A DNA stretch of 64,000 bases from Pantoea rwandensis. GTDB taxonomy: Bacteria; Pseudomonadota; Gammaproteobacteria; Enterobacterales; Enterobacteriaceae. The position numbers and the translations under genes were made by a program. Every line of letters begins with the position of its first letter. The stretch's first letter is position 1. Below, piece by piece: positions 1-12,174 of the stretch. The stretch covers positions 62,001 to 126,000 of the forward strand of contig NZ_MLFR01000010.1 of the NCBI RefSeq assembly GCF_002095475.1, read 5' to 3'. Under the pieces are notes generated by a model. The model searched no databases and was not told the DNA's origin. It worked only from the letters and a program-made list of their open reading frames with translations.

Positions 1-97
1 GCTCCCGGCAAAATTGCTTGTTTCCTGTTGGCTCGCAAGTAACATAGCAAAACCCTAATTTGGGCTTTTATCCACTTCTATATATAGAGAGATATTT

Positions 98-1498
98 ATG
101 AGCGTAGTGCCTGTAGCGGATGTACTGCACGGCCGTGTCGCGGTTGACAGTGAAGTCACCGTACGTGGTTGGGTGCGTACCCGAAGAGATTCCAAAGCCG
201 GTCTTTCCTTTATCGCCGTTTATGACGGTTCCTGCTTTAATCCCGTTCAGGCCGTCGTCAATAATTCTCTGAATAATTATCAGGATGAAGTGCTGCGTCT
301 GACCACGGGCTGTTCTGTGATCGTCACCGGTAAAGTGGTTGAGTCCCCTGGTGAAGGCCAGGCATTCGAACTGCAGGCGACCAAAGTGGAAGTCACTGGC
401 TGGGTGGACGACCCGGACACCTACCCGATGGCAGCGAAGCGCCACAGCATTGAATATCTGCGTGAAGTGGCACACCTGCGCCCACGCACTAACCTTGTCG
501 GTGCGGTAGCCCGTACACGCCACACGCTGGCGCAGGCGTTGCATCGCTTCTTCCATGAGAACGGCTATTTCTGGGTTTCTACCCCGCTGATCACCGCTTC
601 AGATACGGAAGGTGCGGGCGAGATGTTCCGTGTTTCTACGCTGGACATGGAAAACCTGCCGCGCGATCCACAGGGCAAAGTCGATTACGACAAAGACTTC
701 TTTGGCAAAGAGGCTTTCCTGACGGTTTCTGGTCAGTTAAACGCCGAGACTTATGCCTGTGCGCTGTCAAAAGTCTATACTTTTGGCCCAACCTTCCGTG
801 CAGAAAACTCCAACACCAGCCGTCACTTAGCGGAATTCTGGATGCTGGAGCCGGAAGTTGCCTTCGCCAACCTGGACGACGCCGCCGCGCTGGCAGAAGC
901 CATGCTGAAATATGTGTTCAAAGCCGTGTTGGAAGAGCGTGCGGATGACATGGCATTCTTTGCGGAGCGCGTAGACAAAGATGCGATTGCTCGCTTAGAA
1001 CGTTTTGTGACTACCGATTTCGCACAAGTAGACTACACAGACGCCGTCGACATTCTGTTGAAGAGTGGCCAGACGTTTGAAAACCCGGTTTCATGGGGCG
1101 TGGATCTCTCTTCCGAGCATGAACGTTACCTCGCAGAGAAACATTTCCAGGCACCGGTTGTAGTGAAAAACTACCCGAAAGATATCAAAGCCTTCTACAT
1201 GCGTATGAACGAAGATGGTAAAACCGTGGCGGCGATGGATGTCTTGGCGCCAGGTATTGGTGAAATCATTGGTGGTTCACAGCGTGAAGAGCGCCTGGAT
1301 GTGTTGGATGCACGTCTGGCAGAAATGGGTCTGAATAAAGAAGATTACTGGTGGTATCGTGACCTGCGTCGTTATGGCACCGTTCCACATGCTGGCTTTG
1401 GATTAGGTTTCGAACGATTAATCGCCTATGTCACCGGCGTACAAAATGTAAGGGATGTTATCCCCTTCCCACGTACTCCACGTAACGCCAATTTCTAA
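98..1498 (+). CDS. asnS: Asparaginyl-tRNA synthetase
   Basis: Cytoplasmic class IIb aminoacyl-tRNA synthetase that charges tRNA-Asn with asparagine. The 466 residues equal the E. coli length. An N-terminal OB-fold anticodon-binding domain (about 1-110) precedes the class II catalytic core. Motif 2 reads [15 protein letters not shown] at about residues 230-245, and motif 3 reads [13 protein letters not shown] near the C terminus (about 434-446). The start ATG follows a purine-rich stretch (agagagat). A possible weak sigma-70 promoter (TTGTTT 18-23, TAACAT 40-45, 16-base spacer) lies upstream. The gene stands alone and ends at a strong terminator. Confidence 0.98.
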   Translation: MSVVPVADVLHGRVAVDSEVTVRGWVRTRRDSKAGLSFIAVYDGSCFNPVQAVVNNSLNNYQDEVLRLTTGCSVIVTGKVVESPGEGQAFELQATKVEVTGWVDDPDTYPMAAKRHSIEYLREVAHLRPRTNLVGAVARTRHTLAQALHRFFHENGYFWVSTPLITASDTEGAGEMFRVSTLDMENLPRDPQGKVDYDKDFFGKEAFLTVSGQLNAETYACALSKVYTFGPTFRAENSNTSRHLAEFWMLEPEVAFANLDDAAALAEAMLKYVFKAVLEERADDMAFFAERVDKDAIARLERFVTTDFAQVDYTDAVDILLKSGQTFENPVSWGVDLSSEHERYLAEKHFQAPVVVKNYPKDIKAFYMRMNEDGKTVAAMDVLAPGIGEIIGGSQREERLDVLDARLAEMGLNKEDYWWYRDLRRYGTVPHAGFGLGFERLIAYVTGVQNVRDVIPFPRTPRNANF

Positions 1499-1535
1499 AA
1501 TTCGCGATTAAATATAAGTAATTCATATATATAAC

Positions 1536-1561
1536 AAGGTCGGCACTGCCGGCCTTTTTTT
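1536..1561 (+). terminator. Rho-independent terminator of asnS
   Basis: An AAGGTCGGCA / TGCCGGCCTT stem is followed by a run of T residues, 38 bases after the asnS stop codon. Confidence 0.85.
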
Positions 1562-1797
1562 ATTTTTGTAAATTTTGAGTTCTCTCACAAAGTTCCCAAT
1601 ATTTTACAAATTGTAATACAAAATTTCCTTTTGATACGTAATTGCGAGATTTGAATCATTTTCGGGCTAGAAATAGCAACCCCGTGATGGAAAGATGCGT
1701 GCAGACACAGGAGACATCAAACTTCTTTCAAGGTTCCGTAAAGGTTTCTTGACGGCAGTGGCAGATGTCCAAATAACTCCAATGAGGGTAATAAAAA
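1562..1797 (+). promoter_or_regulatory. ompF promoter region and mRNA leader, with probable MicF target at the start codon
   Basis: This AT-rich 236-base region separates asnS from ompF. From about 1687 on, several blocks match my memory of the E. coli ompF transcript leader: TGGAAAGATGC, TGCAGACACA, GACGGCAGTGGCAG and the ATGAGGGTAATAAA block just before the start codon. In E. coli that last block pairs with the sRNA MicF, and OmpR boxes lie upstream of the promoter. The upstream part (1562-1686) is AT-rich but does not obviously match the E. coli OmpR boxes, so their positions are not assigned. The leader conservation supports calling the porin ompF rather than ompC. Confidence 0.6.
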
Positions 1798-2895
1798 ATG
1801 ATGAAGCGCAACATTCTTGCAGTGGTTATCCCTGCTCTGTTAGCTGCCGGCGCAGCAAACGCAGCAGAAATCTATAACAAAGACGGCAACAAACTGGATC
1901 TGTACGGTAAAGCTGTTGGTCTGCACTACTTCTCTGATGATGCTGGTAGCGATGGCGACCAGACTTATGTTCGCTTCGGCTTCAAGGGTGAAACCCAGAT
2001 TAACGACCAGCTGACCGGTTACGGCCAGTGGGAATACAACATTCAGGCGAACAACTCAGAAGGCGGTACCGACGCGCAGTCTGGTAACAAAACCCGTCTG
2101 GGCTTTGCTGGTCTGAAATTCGGCGATGCAGGTTCATTCGACTACGGTCGTAACTACGGCGTAGTGTATGACGCAATCGGCTGGACCGACGTACTGCCAG
2201 AGTTCGGTGGCGATACCGGTTACTCTGACAACTTCCTGGTTGGCCGTTCTACTGGTCTGGCTACCTACCGTAACACCAACTTCTTCGGTCTGGTTGATGG
2301 CCTGAACTTTGCTCTGCAGTATCAGGGCAAAAACGACCGCACCACCGACGCTCGTCGTTCTAACGGCGACGGCTGGGGCACCTCAGTGTCTTACACCTCA
2401 CCAATCGGTGTAGGTATCGTTGGTGCTTACGGTTCAAGCGACCGTACCAACACCCAGAACAGCCAGTTCTACGGTAAAGGCGATAAAGCTCAGCAGTGGG
2501 CAACCGGTCTGAAATATGATGCGAACAACGTGTACCTGGCTGCCATGTACAACGAAACCCGCAACTCTACCTACATCTCTAACAGCAACGCCGGCAGCAT
2601 CGACAACGGTCAGGTTGGTTTTGCTAACAAAACTCAAGGTTTTGAAGTTGTAGCTCAGTACCAGTTCGACTTCGGTCTGCGTCCATCCCTGGCATACGTT
2701 CAGTCTAAAGCCAAAGATGTCGACGGTATCGGCGATGTTGACCTGGTTAAATACTTCGATGTGGGCGCAACCTACTACTTCAACAAAAACATGGCGACCT
2801 ATGTCGACTACCGTATCAACCAGCTGAAAGACGACAACGCGCTGGGTCTGAACACCGACGATATCGTAGCAGTAGGTCTGGTTTACCAGTTCTAA
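1798..2895 (+). CDS. ompF: Outer-membrane general porin, OmpF/OmpC family
   Basis: Trimeric 16-strand beta-barrel porin giving passive diffusion of small hydrophilic solutes. The 365 residues begin with a 22-residue signal peptide (cleavage [11 protein letters not shown]), followed by the typical porin N terminus NKLDLYGK. The constriction loop L3 carries the diagnostic PEFGGD motif near residue 131. The protein ends in GLVYQF, with the C-terminal Phe needed for BAM-dependent assembly. Two adjacent ATG codons (1798, 1801) could start translation; the family uses MMKRN. Conserved leader sequence and position between asnS and aspC identify it as the ompF orthologue. Regulation by OmpR and MicF is expected from E. 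coli. In Erwiniaceae the OmpF and OmpC labels are often blurred. Confidence 0.93.
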   Translation: MMKRNILAVVIPALLAAGAANAAEIYNKDGNKLDLYGKAVGLHYFSDDAGSDGDQTYVRFGFKGETQINDQLTGYGQWEYNIQANNSEGGTDAQSGNKTRLGFAGLKFGDAGSFDYGRNYGVVYDAIGWTDVLPEFGGDTGYSDNFLVGRSTGLATYRNTNFFGLVDGLNFALQYQGKNDRTTDARRSNGDGWGTSVSYTSPIGVGIVGAYGSSDRTNTQNSQFYGKGDKAQQWATGLKYDANNVYLAAMYNETRNSTYISNSNAGSIDNGQVGFANKTQGFEVVAQYQFDFGLRPSLAYVQSKAKDVDGIGDVDLVKYFDVGATYYFNKNMATYVDYRINQLKDDNALGLNTDDIVAVGLVYQF

Positions 2896-2923
2896 TCACC
2901 CGATTAGCATTGCGTAATACCTA

Positions 2924-2949
2924 AAAACGGAGCCTTCGGGCTCCGTTTT
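2924..2949 (+). terminator. Rho-independent terminator of ompF
   Basis: The hairpin AAAACGGAGCC / GGCTCCGTTTT with a TTCG-type loop lies 29 bases after the ompF stop. The stem ends in T residues. Confidence 0.88.
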
Positions 2950-3094
2950 GCGTTTCAGTGATCAGCCTCTCAATTAGCGCCACTACTTTATACATGCGAC
3001 TTATTTCTTTTTTATGTCAGCGGTTGGCAAGCGTATCATCTGACGCTACCCTGATAGCTCATTTTGCTAAAGTTCACCCAAACGGAACTGACTC

Positions 3095-4285
3095 ATGTTT
3101 GAATCGATCTCTGCCGCACCCGCCGATCCTATTCTAGGACTGGCTGACCTGTTTCGCGCCGACGACCGCCCGAATAAAATCAACCTTGGCATTGGTGTCT
3201 ACAAAGATGAAACCGGTAAAACACCGGTGCTTACCAGTGTTAAAAAAGCTGAGCAGTATCTGCTGGAAAATGAAACCACTAAGAACTACCTGAGCATTGA
3301 TGGTTTGGCTGATTTTGCCCGCTGCACTCAGGAGTTGTTATTCGGCAAAGAGAGTAACCTGATCGCTTCTGGCCGTGCATGCACTGCACAAACGCCAGGC
3401 GGTACCGGTGCTCTGCGCGTGGCGGCAGATTTCCTGGCGAACCAGACCAGCGTTAAACGCGTCTGGGTGAGCAATCCAAGCTGGCCAAACCATAAGAATG
3501 TGTTCAATGCCGCAGGCTTAGAAGTGTGTGATTACCAGTATTACGATGCTGCCAATCACAGCCTCGACTTTGCTGGCATGGTCGCCTCTCTGCAGGAAGC
3601 CAAAGCGGGTGATGTGGTGCTGTTCCACGGTTGCTGCCATAACCCAACGGGCGTTGACCCTTCTGCCGATCAATGGCAGCAGCTGGCGAAGCTGTCACAG
3701 GAGAAAGGCTGGTTGCCGCTGTTCGACTTTGCCTATCAGGGCTTTGCTCGTGGCTTAGATGAAGACGCTGAAGGTCTGCGTATCTTCGCGGCATCCCATC
3801 AGGAGTTTCTGGTTGCCAGCTCCTACTCTAAAAACTTTGGCCTGTATAACGAACGTGTCGGTGCGCTGACGCTGGTCGCGGCCAGCAACGAGGTGGCTAA
3901 AACGGCATTCAGCCAGGTGAAGTACAGCATTCGTGCTAACTACTCGAATCCACCTTCGCACGGTGCGGCTGTGGTAGCCACCATTCTCGGCAATGATGCG
4001 CTGCGTACCATCTGGGTGCAGGAGCTGAGCGACATGCGCCAGCGTATTCAGCGTATGCGCCAGCTGTTTGTAAACACGCTGGCAGAGAAAGGGGCAAACC
4101 AGGACTTCAGCTTTATCATCAAGCAAAATGGCATGTTCTCATTCAGCGGCCTGACCAAAGATCAGGTGGTGCGCCTGCGTGAAGAGTTTGGCGTCTATGC
4201 GGTCAATTCCGGACGCGTCAACGTTGCCGGCATGACGCCAGACAATATGTCTGCGCTGTGTGAAGCGATTGTCGCAGTGCTGTAA
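3095..4285 (+). CDS. aspC: Aspartate aminotransferase
   Basis: PLP-dependent transaminase that interconverts aspartate plus 2-oxoglutarate with oxaloacetate plus glutamate, and also acts on aromatic amino acids. The 396 residues equal the E. coli AspC length. The PLP lysine lies at about residue 246 in [15 protein letters not shown]. The substrate-carboxylate arginine is in the C-terminal SGRVNVAGM segment. The family start MFESI is intact. It is a single-gene unit between ompF and gloC and ends at a terminator shared with the convergent gloC. Confidence 0.98.
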   Translation: MFESISAAPADPILGLADLFRADDRPNKINLGIGVYKDETGKTPVLTSVKKAEQYLLENETTKNYLSIDGLADFARCTQELLFGKESNLIASGRACTAQTPGGTGALRVAADFLANQTSVKRVWVSNPSWPNHKNVFNAAGLEVCDYQYYDAANHSLDFAGMVASLQEAKAGDVVLFHGCCHNPTGVDPSADQWQQLAKLSQEKGWLPLFDFAYQGFARGLDEDAEGLRIFAASHQEFLVASSYSKNFGLYNERVGALTLVAASNEVAKTAFSQVKYSIRANYSNPPSHGAAVVATILGNDALRTIWVQELSDMRQRIQRMRQLFVNTLAEKGANQDFSFIIKQNGMFSFSGLTKDQVVRLREEFGVYAVNSGRVNVAGMTPDNMSALCEAIVAVL

Positions 4286-4304
4286 TTTCTGAATGAGCAG
4301 CATG

Positions 4305-4333
4305 AAAAATGGGCCATAACGGCCCATTTTTTA
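4305..4333. terminator. Bidirectional terminator between aspC and gloC
   Basis: The hairpin AAAATGGGCC / GGCCCATTTT is flanked by an A run on one side and a T run on the other. It can therefore stop aspC on the plus strand and gloC on the minus strand. It slightly overlaps the gloC stop codon. Confidence 0.82.
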
Positions 4334-4960
4334 TTGCAGGAAAGGATTACTGATCCGCTCGCGGCCCAGCGTCGAAACAGGGCCATGGCCAGGTACAAAG
4401 GTCACATCATCACCCAGCGGTAACAGCTTGGTATTAATCGCATTGATTAAATCGCTGTGGCTGCCCTGCGGGAAATCGGTACGTCCGACACCACCATTGA
4501 AAATCACATCACCCGATATCAACAGACGACCGATACGGTCAAAGAAAACAATGTGACCGGGCGTGTGGCCAGGGCAAAGCAGGACTTCCAGCGTGACATT
4601 GCCGACCTGCACCGTTTCCCCCTCTTCCAACCAGCGATCTGGCGTCAGCGGCGCGCACTCAGGCAAACCAAACATACGGCTTTGTGTAGGCAGATTATCC
4701 AGCCAAAACGCATCCAATTTATGCGGCCCAACGATGGGAACCTGATAGTGTGACGCCAGTTCAGCGGCGGCACCCACATGGTCAAGATGCCCATGCGTCA
4801 GCAGGATTTGCGACGGGGTTAGCCCCTTCTCCGCCAGAGTGGCGATAATCGTCTCGGCATCACCGCCGGGATCAACCAACGCTGCCTGCTGGGTATCTTC
4901 ATCCCAAATAACCGAGCAGTTCTGAGAAAAAGCCGTAACCGGAATAATTTGATAATTCAT
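4331..4960 (-). CDS. gloC: Hydroxyacylglutathione hydrolase, type II glyoxalase
   Basis: Metallo-beta-lactamase-fold hydrolase (formerly YcbL) that splits S-lactoylglutathione to lactate and glutathione in methylglyoxal detoxification. The metal-binding motif THGHLDHVG occupies residues 55-63, and later ligands sit in [14 protein letters not shown] and FVPGHGP. I chose the ATG giving MNYQIIPV, the family start, for 209 residues; the longer in-frame start adds seven unrelated residues. It lies 36 bases after mepK on the same strand and is probably cotranscribed with it. Assignment to GloC rather than GloB follows from gene position and the short C-terminal domain. Confidence 0.93.
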   Translation of the reverse strand: MNYQIIPVTAFSQNCSVIWDEDTQQAALVDPGGDAETIIATLAEKGLTPSQILLTHGHLDHVGAAAELASHYQVPIVGPHKLDAFWLDNLPTQSRMFGLPECAPLTPDRWLEEGETVQVGNVTLEVLLCPGHTPGHIVFFDRIGRLLISGDVIFNGGVGRTDFPQGSHSDLINAINTKLLPLGDDVTFVPGHGPVSTLGRERISNPFLQ

Positions 4961-4996
4961 AGCGCTCCATGACCGACACACGCAGCGCTGCCGGTA

Positions 4997-5548
4997 TCAG
5001 GACCAGTGCCTTGCAGGCCCGGTATCAATGTGTACGAAGTTGCTGCGCGGGTAATATCCTACACCACCCGCGCGCATTGATAACGCCGCTTTGCGAACAT
5101 TGCTCAATGAAATCCCCTCAATGTGGAAGTCCATCGCCTGTCCCTTGGTGTGATAACTGTGTTTTGCCACGCCAGGTCCCGATTCACGCAACATATTATT
5201 CGTTGCCAGCGTACGGTAGCCCGAAATCAGCTGCACCGGTTTACGAGTGTTTAACACCATCTGTAAACGATAAAGCTGGTCAAACAGATGCGGATCAATG
5301 TGTTTAACTTGATTGGCACGATAATCACGGAAGAAGTGGTTTAACCGGACTAACTCATCCTTGTCATAACTCTTACCGTTAAAAAACTCCGTTTTAAGGG
5401 TTTCACCGGTGTGAAGGTTATTAAGCGTCAATACTCGGGGGCGGGCCGTGGAAAGCGAAGCCAGAGCTGAACCAGGAAGCAGTGACAAACCTGCCGCTGC
5501 GCCTCCAATCAGGAGTAATCGACGACGTTGGGAATCAAAATTAGCCAT
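4997..5548 (-). CDS. mepK: Murein DD-endopeptidase MepK
   Basis: Periplasmic M15-type zinc peptidase (YcbK) that cuts meso-DAP-containing crosslinks in peptidoglycan and makes space for cell-wall growth. It has 183 residues (E. coli 182). A twin-arginine type signal (SQRRRLLLIGG) leads into a hydrophobic stretch and cleavage after about residue 30. Zinc ligands are visible in HTKGQAMDFH (His133, Asp140) and VHIDTGP (His173). In E. coli it cooperates with L,D-transpeptidases, and here ldtD lies just upstream on the same strand. Confidence 0.95.
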   Translation of the reverse strand: MANFDSQRRRLLLIGGAAAGLSLLPGSALASLSTARPRVLTLNNLHTGETLKTEFFNGKSYDKDELVRLNHFFRDYRANQVKHIDPHLFDQLYRLQMVLNTRKPVQLISGYRTLATNNMLRESGPGVAKHSYHTKGQAMDFHIEGISLSNVRKAALSMRAGGVGYYPRSNFVHIDTGPARHWS

Positions 5549-5737
5549 GTAGCGGGGTTACCTAATCTAAAGCGATAAAAAAATGTGTAAAAAGTACACA
5601 AGGCCGAACAGTAACCGCAGCCTGGAAGTCAGTCAACCCGGAATATGGCAGGGACACACCAAAACCAATGCGAAATCAAATTTTTCGCAACGGGTTCTGA
5701 TGTTTTCAATGGCGAGGGATAATAATGAAATCAACCA

Positions 5738-7552
5738 CTAGAGCAGCAGCTTCCCGGCTTTGTTCAGCACCTGGCTACCAGAGCGCGCAGTGTTATCATA
5801 ATTGTAAATATCTGTACGATACTGAGGCTGACCATCCGCCGCGACCCACGCGGTTAAATAATAAAGATTAACCGGGATGCGATGGCGAATCGGCACGTAG
5901 CGCGTGTCGCCCTGCTTTAACGTGTCGGAAATGCGACTGTCGTTCCAGCCCACATCCTGCAACAGCAAATCAGCCAGTTCCGAGGCTTTATTTACCCTTA
6001 CGCAGCCAGAACTCAACGCACGGATGTCACGCTGGAACAAGCCATGGTTGGGCGTATCATGCAGGTAGATGGCATCCGAGCTAGGCATGTTAAATTTATA
6101 GCGACCCAGAGAGTTCATTGCCCCTGGCGCCTGACGAATGCGATAAGGGAAACTTGCTGCGGAAACCATATGCCAGTCAATCATTGACGGATCGACCACT
6201 TCTGCATCCGCACTCCATCCCGATAACAGGGTGTATCCATGTTTATAGAGATAGCTGGGGTCCTGTTTCACTTTTGGCACAATGTCCTGACGCACCAACG
6301 TGGTGGGCACATTCCACGGTGGATTGAGCACCACATTATTTAACGCACTGCGCATCAGCGGGGTTTTGCGATCGGGACGACCCACGATCACCCGCGATGA
6401 CAGAATCGTGGCGCCGTTGTTGTAATAAGTGAGTGAATAGTTGGGGATGTTCACCATGATGCCGTTGTGCATATCATCCGGCAGCAGGCGTAGGCGCTGA
6501 ATATTTAACGCCAGCAAAGAAGCCCGCATTTGCGGCGAGACGTTGAGCCACTCGCGCGTACGAGGGCCTATAGCACCATCATCCGCTAAGCCTTGCCAGT
6601 GCTGAAAGCGTTTTACCCCTTCCACCAGCGCGGCGTCATACACATTGTCGCCAGCAGGCGTCGCACTCGCCACGACGTTGCCGGTCGCGACAGGTGCCTG
6701 CGCAGACAAATCATTAACGCTGGCGGCCGATGGGCTCACCGCAATCGGCTGATTGCTCTGGCTGACCGGCACCGGCGCGGTTGGCACGGCATCATCGGCT
6801 GGGGTCGGTGTGCTACTGTGCGTGGCATCCGTCAACATGCCGGTGCGCTGCAAAATCTCACGCAGTGCAGGCACATCGTTACTGATTTGGCCGGGGCGCA
6901 GCGTTCCGCTATCACGCAGCTGTGGCCATGGACGATTATCGGTCAGCAATGCTTTAAGCGCACTGTGCATCGGTGCATATTGCGGATGCTGCGGTGCCAG
7001 AGAGACGACAAACGCACGACTACCTCCCCCATTCGCCGCATTCTGCCATTGATTAATGGCGGCGAGTGAAGGCATGGTGAGTTTGTAGGGTACGTTACTG
7101 TAGAGCCAGGTTTCACCCTGCGTTGGTACATTGGCAACAAACTGCAGATATCCCAACATCGCATCGCTCAGGACAATATCACGCGCCAAGCCCTTGATCT
7201 CGGGGTTAGTGAGCCGTTCCACCCAACGCGTAAACTGCGGTTGCACACCTGAAAGCGCCACTTCCGCCAGCTGCTGCTGAAAAGCCTGTACTGCCTCGTG
7301 GTCCTGCCACAGTGGCGCCATATTGCGTGAGGCGTAAATCCCGGCCAGACCGGGCAGATAGAAAGGTTGTTCGCTGGGGCTAAATGCCTGCTGTATCTGA
7401 TGCTGGCTAGCTGCCACTGACATGATGCTATGTGACGTACCGGGCAATGCGGCGATAATCGCAGCATGACTGACAGCCAACGGCGATAATACCCATGCAA
7501 CACTGAGTGCTAATACAGCACGACTGACTCTGCTTCTTTTGTTCAGCAACAT
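5738..7552 (-). CDS. ldtD: L,D-transpeptidase LdtD
   Basis: Periplasmic L,D-transpeptidase (YcbB) that forms 3-3 DAP-DAP crosslinks in peptidoglycan, important under envelope stress and for beta-lactam tolerance. I chose the ATG at 7552 (MLLNKRSRV), preceded by a GGGGGCAGGG purine tract, giving 604 residues (E. coli 615); an upstream in-frame ATG adds 30 residues unlike the family. A signal peptide ends near SHA. A peptidoglycan-binding domain ([21 protein letters not shown]) precedes the YkuD catalytic domain with HDTPNH and SSGCVRV (catalytic Cys about 517). A Pro/Ser/Thr/Ala-rich linker sits between the N-terminal part and the binding domain. The neighbours mukB and mepK match the E. coli order. 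Confidence 0.95.
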   Translation of the reverse strand: MLLNKRSRVSRAVLALSVAWVLSPLAVSHAAIIAALPGTSHSIMSVAASQHQIQQAFSPSEQPFYLPGLAGIYASRNMAPLWQDHEAVQAFQQQLAEVALSGVQPQFTRWVERLTNPEIKGLARDIVLSDAMLGYLQFVANVPTQGETWLYSNVPYKLTMPSLAAINQWQNAANGGGSRAFVVSLAPQHPQYAPMHSALKALLTDNRPWPQLRDSGTLRPGQISNDVPALREILQRTGMLTDATHSSTPTPADDAVPTAPVPVSQSNQPIAVSPSAASVNDLSAQAPVATGNVVASATPAGDNVYDAALVEGVKRFQHWQGLADDGAIGPRTREWLNVSPQMRASLLALNIQRLRLLPDDMHNGIMVNIPNYSLTYYNNGATILSSRVIVGRPDRKTPLMRSALNNVVLNPPWNVPTTLVRQDIVPKVKQDPSYLYKHGYTLLSGWSADAEVVDPSMIDWHMVSAASFPYRIRQAPGAMNSLGRYKFNMPSSDAIYLHDTPNHGLFQRDIRALSSGCVRVNKASELADLLLQDVGWNDSRISDTLKQGDTRYVPIRHRIPVNLYYLTAWVAADGQPQYRTDIYNYDNTARSGSQVLNKAGKLLL

Positions 7553-7707
7553 CCCTGCCCCCTTCTCACCTAAGACACAGCGCCCTGTTATCGCCATGTA
7601 CAGCCTTACTCTTATTATTGAGTATAAAATAAAAAACGGCATCTGCCTCAGTGTGCAAATGCCGCTTACAGATTAAACGGTGCGCTGTTTTTTAACCAGA
7701 TTCGGCG

Positions 7708-10700
7708 CTAGGTATTTTCTGTTTCTAAATCAATATCGCTGTTTTCCGGCTTCACTGGGGCTGGGTCAGCCGAGAAACCACGCAGGCCCACCACGTGAAC
7801 GTGTTCAGTGTTGTTGAACACTTTACGTACCAGCTTGTAAGTTGTGCCTTTTTCTGGGCTGATGTTCTCCGGCGCGGCAATCACCAACTGCATCTCCAGA
7901 CGCTCGCACAGTTCAAACAAGGTGGCGATGGAACGGGCATCCAGACGCGCCGCTTCATCAAGGAACAGCAGACGGCACGGTGAAATATCTTTGCCGCGCA
8001 AACGTCGTGACTCCTCTTCCCAGCTCTGTACCACCATGACCAGAATTGACATACCGGTACCGATCGCCTCACCGGTCGACAGCGCACCACTTTCTGCGCG
8101 CAACCAACCGTCAGAACCACGGTTCACTTCCACTTCCATCTCCAGATAGTTGCGGTAGTCGAGCAGCTCTTCACCAATGGTTTGCGGCGTACGCTGGCCC
8201 ATATCGATTTGCGGGTTGAGACGCTGATACAATTTTGCCAGTGCTTCAGAGAAGGTCAGGCGATTACTGGTGAACAGATCCTGGTGCGCCTCATGCTCTT
8301 CTGACAACGTATCCAGCAGCGTGGAGTGCGCTTCACGGACGTTAACGTTGAGACGCACACTGCGCACCTGGCCAAAGCTCACTGCCTGCAGGCCTTGGTT
8401 AAGCTGACGAATACGGTTCTGCTCGCGCTGAATGGTTTTGCGAATGATATTCGCGGCACTGCGTGAACTGATTGCCAGCGTCTGCTCACGCGCGGTCAGC
8501 TCTTCCGTCAGACGATTCAGCTCGATTTCCATCTGTTCGATGGCTTCGACAGGATCATCGGTACGGATGATGTCCTGACGAATACGCTCACGCAGATGCT
8601 GATACACCGCGATAAAGAACTGCACCTTACGTTCAGGGCGTTTGGGGTCTTCCGACATGCGTAACACATCGCGCAGGTGTTCGTTATCCGCCACCGCCAG
8701 ACGCAGCGCACCCAATGCCTTATCCGACATTGAACGCAACTCATCACCGCCCAGATAGGCCATTTCACGGCGATGCAGTCGACGCTCCATGCCGTTCTCT
8801 TTCACCAGACGCAGCACTGTACACCAGCCCGCTTTAGCGCTGACGACCTGCTCACGAATCTGATGATAATCGCGCTCCAGCTTACGCAGTTTCTTCTGCA
8901 GGCTGTCCATCTCGGCTTCGCAGAACGTCAGCTGTTTCTCCAGCTGATTACGACGAGCACGGTTATGACTTAATGCGGTATAGAGTTCGTCGCGTCGGGC
9001 GCGAGCGCGCTCTTCGGCGCTGGCATCAGCATGGACGCCAATATCCTGCATCTCCTGCTGCAATTCCTTGAGCATGTCGCGCTTGGCGTCATAGGAGCTT
9101 TTCAACGAGGCTAGCACTTGTGAGTATTGCGTCAGCTGAGCCTGATGCTCACGCAGACGTTCGCGAGCGCGACTACGCTCACCTTCTGCCTGCTCCAGAC
9201 GCTGGCGCAGCTTCTCGTTGAGATCGCTGTTGCCGGTCAACATGCCAGCTGAATCTTCATAGCTGAAGTGAGCGCGACGCTGCACCACTTCCGTCAGAGC
9301 AAAGGCTTGCTGACGTGCATCACGCTGCTGCTGCTGTGCTTGTTGGTAATCGCGTTCCAGCTGATCGTGCTGCTGAGGATCGCTCTGCAACACCGCCACC
9401 AGCGGCTCCAGCTTAGTGAGTTTGTTACTGTGTTGATGCAGGAAACGCGCCGCTTCCTGTGCTTCTTCGACGCGCTCGCGAATCTCTTCGCAGCGATCGC
9501 CTAGCGAATCATCCAACAGCAGGTTAACGCGCGGCAGCAAGCGGTTAAGCTGGCTAACGCCCTCTTTCGCCTGCTCGAATTGCGCGCGCTGCTGCTGGTT
9601 GTCATTTTCATGCTGTGCCAGCGCACGCTCCAGCTCACCACGACGGCTGTTCAGCTGACGGATAAGGGCTTCGGGATCCTCATCAAAGGCCACCGCTAAG
9701 TGACTGCCGATAAAACGGCTGAAGGATTGGTGTAAACGCTGAGTTTTCTGCACATCAAATGACAAGGTGGCGAAACGTTCAGCCAACTGCTCACGCTCGT
9801 TGCCGAGTAGCTCCAGCTGATTTTCACGCGCAGCGCGACCAAATAGCGGCACTTTCGGGAAACGGGAGTAGCGCCACTGACGCTCGGCCACTTTCACCAC
9901 CACGGCACTTTCCAGCTCATCGACACTGAATACGCTGTCATCAAATGACTGCGGATCCCCTTCAATCAGGTAGAGGTCTTCTGGGCAATCGTCGAGGCCA
10001 TCAAGCAGATCGCGGACCAGTGACAGGTCTGGCACCACAATCGCGTGGCGAGATGGACCATACAACGCAGAGAAGTACGGTGCGTCATCCAGCGTGACAT
10101 CATCATAGATTTCTGACAGCAACACGCCGCCAAAGCGCTCAGCCAGTTGCGTCAGTCGCGCATCCTCGGCACCACCGGGTTGACTCAGGCGTTCAATCTG
10201 CTGTTCAACTTCACGTTTCCGTGCCGCCACATTGTCACGTTCAACGGTGGTCTCACGCTCACGTTCCAGCAGTAGTTGCATGAACTCGGTGATCTGCTGG
10301 CTATTGGTCAGTTCTTGCCCGGTCTGCTCGCTCAGTTGCGTCAGGATTTCCTGCGCCGCCAGCCAGTGTGGTGCACGCGCCGTAAGCGCTGTGATACGTT
10401 CGCGCAGTTGTTCCAGCTCCTGACGCATCAGCATGCGGCGTTCACCGGCATCAGCCACGCTTTCATTCAGCTGTTCAATCTGTGCTTCCAGCTCACGTTG
10501 CAGCCCTTCCAGCGCATCGGCATCGTACTGTTGCCCCTGACGTTTGCAGAAATCGGCTAGCAGACGCTCGGCCTCGTGCTGTTCACGCAGGCGGGTTTCC
10601 AGCTCATTCAGACGCAGGCGCAGCGAGGAGAGCTGATCGGCATGATGGCGCTGGTTGGTCGCATCGCGCAGCAAATCACGTCCTACCTGCCATGCTTCCT

Positions 10701-12174
10701 GACGACTGACTTCACCGGCAATGCTGGTGACCAGTGCTAACGCTTGGTCAAACTGGCTGTGTGCCGCTTCGGCCACACTCAGTTTTTGTTCCAGACGCAG
10801 CAGATGCTCGGTGGCTTCTTCTTCACGCGCCTGGAAGGTTTCCTGCCATTCGGCCGCGTTATCGATGGTCAGATCCGGTAACTGGCATTGCGCACGCGCT
10901 TTTTCCAGCGCCTGCAACGCTTGCTGATACTGAATTGCCCGCGTTTGCTGCACATCAAGTGCCTGCTGGAAATCGGCCAGTTGGCTTTTCAGTTCATCAA
11001 CTTCAATTTCAGCTGCTTCAGATCGCGCTTCATTCTCTTCCTGCACTTCACGCGCTTCGGCGACCACTTCGTTCTGTTCTTCGAGACGGTAAGTCAGCTC
11101 TTCGAGATCGGCATCATAGCGTTCGATCTTCTCCTGCTGACGCATGGCCGTCTGCACCAGATTCAGGTGATCACTCGCGCCCTGATAATCGGTTTCCAGA
11201 TCGTTTTCTGCACCGTTGTGCTCGGACAACTCACGCGCCATCTCAATATGGCGATACTGTTCTGATGCCAACTGGTTACGGCTGGTAAACAGCTCATTGC
11301 GCAGTTGCAGCGCCCCATCGAGGTGGATGCGACGCTCATTGGCGTGACGCATATAATCCGCCGACACATAGCTGGTGGCTTCAGAAATCAGATGCTTAAA
11401 CAGGTCGCGATCGGATTGCGTAACGCGAATGGCTTCCAGCGTCATGCGGTTTTCACGCAGCGCCGCTTCCATATCCTGGAAGGCTTTACGCACGCCGCCG
11501 TTTTCCGGCAACAGATAATCACGCAGTGAACGGGTGATGGCGCTGGAGATACCGCCGTACAGTGAAGCTTCAATCAGGCGATAGAACTTACTGCGGTCAC
11601 TGGCGGTACGCAGACGACGCGGCACGACACCCAGCTCAAACAGCACGGCATGATAGTCAGTGACAGAGTTGTACTGACGGAACTGCACGCCTTCCTGCGC
11701 TTCAACACGTTCTTTGACTTCCGCCAGCGGCAATACACGCGCCTGACGGCTATTAAGAATCTCGGTCAACATATCCGTCGGCAACGAATCGGTCGGCAGG
11801 CCGTGGATACTGAAAGGCTTGATATCCACCTTCTTATCGCGACCGGCTACCTGCTGCAGACGGACACCCACCACAACGCGCTGATGACGTGAGTTGACCA
11901 CATCCAACACCGCATAACAGACGCCGGCGCGCAGTTTTCCGTGCAGACCTTTATCACGTGAACCAGAGGTGGCCCCCGCTTCGGTGGTGTTACGGAAATG
12001 CAGCAAGGTGAGATCGGGGATCAGTGCCGTGACGAAAGCCGCCATGGTGGTCGATTTACCCGCACCGTTACCGCCGGAGAGCGTGGTCACCAGCTCATCG
12101 AGATCAAAAGTACGCGCAAAGAAGCCGTTCCAGTTGATCAGCGTTAGCGAACGAAACTTACCGCGTTCAATCAT
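7708..12174 (-). CDS. mukB: Chromosome partition protein MukB, SMC-like condensin ATPase
   Basis: SMC-like subunit of the MukBEF condensin, which compacts and segregates the chromosome and binds topoisomerase IV. It has 1488 residues (E. coli 1486). The N-terminal head holds Walker [10 protein letters not shown] at residues 34-42. Two long coiled-coil arms, rich in Glu, Gln and Arg heptads, flank a hinge near the middle. The C-terminal head holds the signature [11 protein letters not shown] and Walker [12 protein letters not shown] (about 1400-1410). Its ATG overlaps the mukE stop by four bases (12171-12174), implying translational coupling. MukBEF is confined to a gammaproteobacterial subset that includes Enterobacterales. 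Confidence 0.98.
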   Translation of the reverse strand: MIERGKFRSLTLINWNGFFARTFDLDELVTTLSGGNGAGKSTTMAAFVTALIPDLTLLHFRNTTEAGATSGSRDKGLHGKLRAGVCYAVLDVVNSRHQRVVVGVRLQQVAGRDKKVDIKPFSIHGLPTDSLPTDMLTEILNSRQARVLPLAEVKERVEAQEGVQFRQYNSVTDYHAVLFELGVVPRRLRTASDRSKFYRLIEASLYGGISSAITRSLRDYLLPENGGVRKAFQDMEAALRENRMTLEAIRVTQSDRDLFKHLISEATSYVSADYMRHANERRIHLDGALQLRNELFTSRNQLASEQYRHIEMARELSEHNGAENDLETDYQGASDHLNLVQTAMRQQEKIERYDADLEELTYRLEEQNEVVAEAREVQEENEARSEAAEIEVDELKSQLADFQQALDVQQTRAIQYQQALQALEKARAQCQLPDLTIDNAAEWQETFQAREEEATEHLLRLEQKLSVAEAAHSQFDQALALVTSIAGEVSRQEAWQVGRDLLRDATNQRHHADQLSSLRLRLNELETRLREQHEAERLLADFCKRQGQQYDADALEGLQRELEAQIEQLNESVADAGERRMLMRQELEQLRERITALTARAPHWLAAQEILTQLSEQTGQELTNSQQITEFMQLLLERERETTVERDNVAARKREVEQQIERLSQPGGAEDARLTQLAERFGGVLLSEIYDDVTLDDAPYFSALYGPSRHAIVVPDLSLVRDLLDGLDDCPEDLYLIEGDPQSFDDSVFSVDELESAVVVKVAERQWRYSRFPKVPLFGRAARENQLELLGNEREQLAERFATLSFDVQKTQRLHQSFSRFIGSHLAVAFDEDPEALIRQLNSRRGELERALAQHENDNQQQRAQFEQAKEGVSQLNRLLPRVNLLLDDSLGDRCEEIRERVEEAQEAARFLHQHSNKLTKLEPLVAVLQSDPQQHDQLERDYQQAQQQQRDARQQAFALTEVVQRRAHFSYEDSAGMLTGNSDLNEKLRQRLEQAEGERSRARERLREHQAQLTQYSQVLASLKSSYDAKRDMLKELQQEMQDIGVHADASAEERARARRDELYTALSHNRARRNQLEKQLTFCEAEMDSLQKKLRKLERDYHQIREQVVSAKAGWCTVLRLVKENGMERRLHRREMAYLGGDELRSMSDKALGALRLAVADNEHLRDVLRMSEDPKRPERKVQFFIAVYQHLRERIRQDIIRTDDPVEAIEQMEIELNRLTEELTAREQTLAISSRSAANIIRKTIQREQNRIRQLNQGLQAVSFGQVRSVRLNVNVREAHSTLLDTLSEEHEAHQDLFTSNRLTFSEALAKLYQRLNPQIDMGQRTPQTIGEELLDYRNYLEMEVEVNRGSDGWLRAESGALSTGEAIGTGMSILVMVVQSWEEESRRLRGKDISPCRLLFLDEAARLDARSIATLFELCERLEMQLVIAAPENISPEKGTTYKLVRKVFNNTEHVHVVGLRGFSADPAPVKPENSDIDLETENT

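Noticed and set aside
1695..1877. 60-residue plus-strand ORF across the ompF leader
   Set aside because: It overlaps the porin signal sequence in another frame and lies in the conserved untranslated leader.
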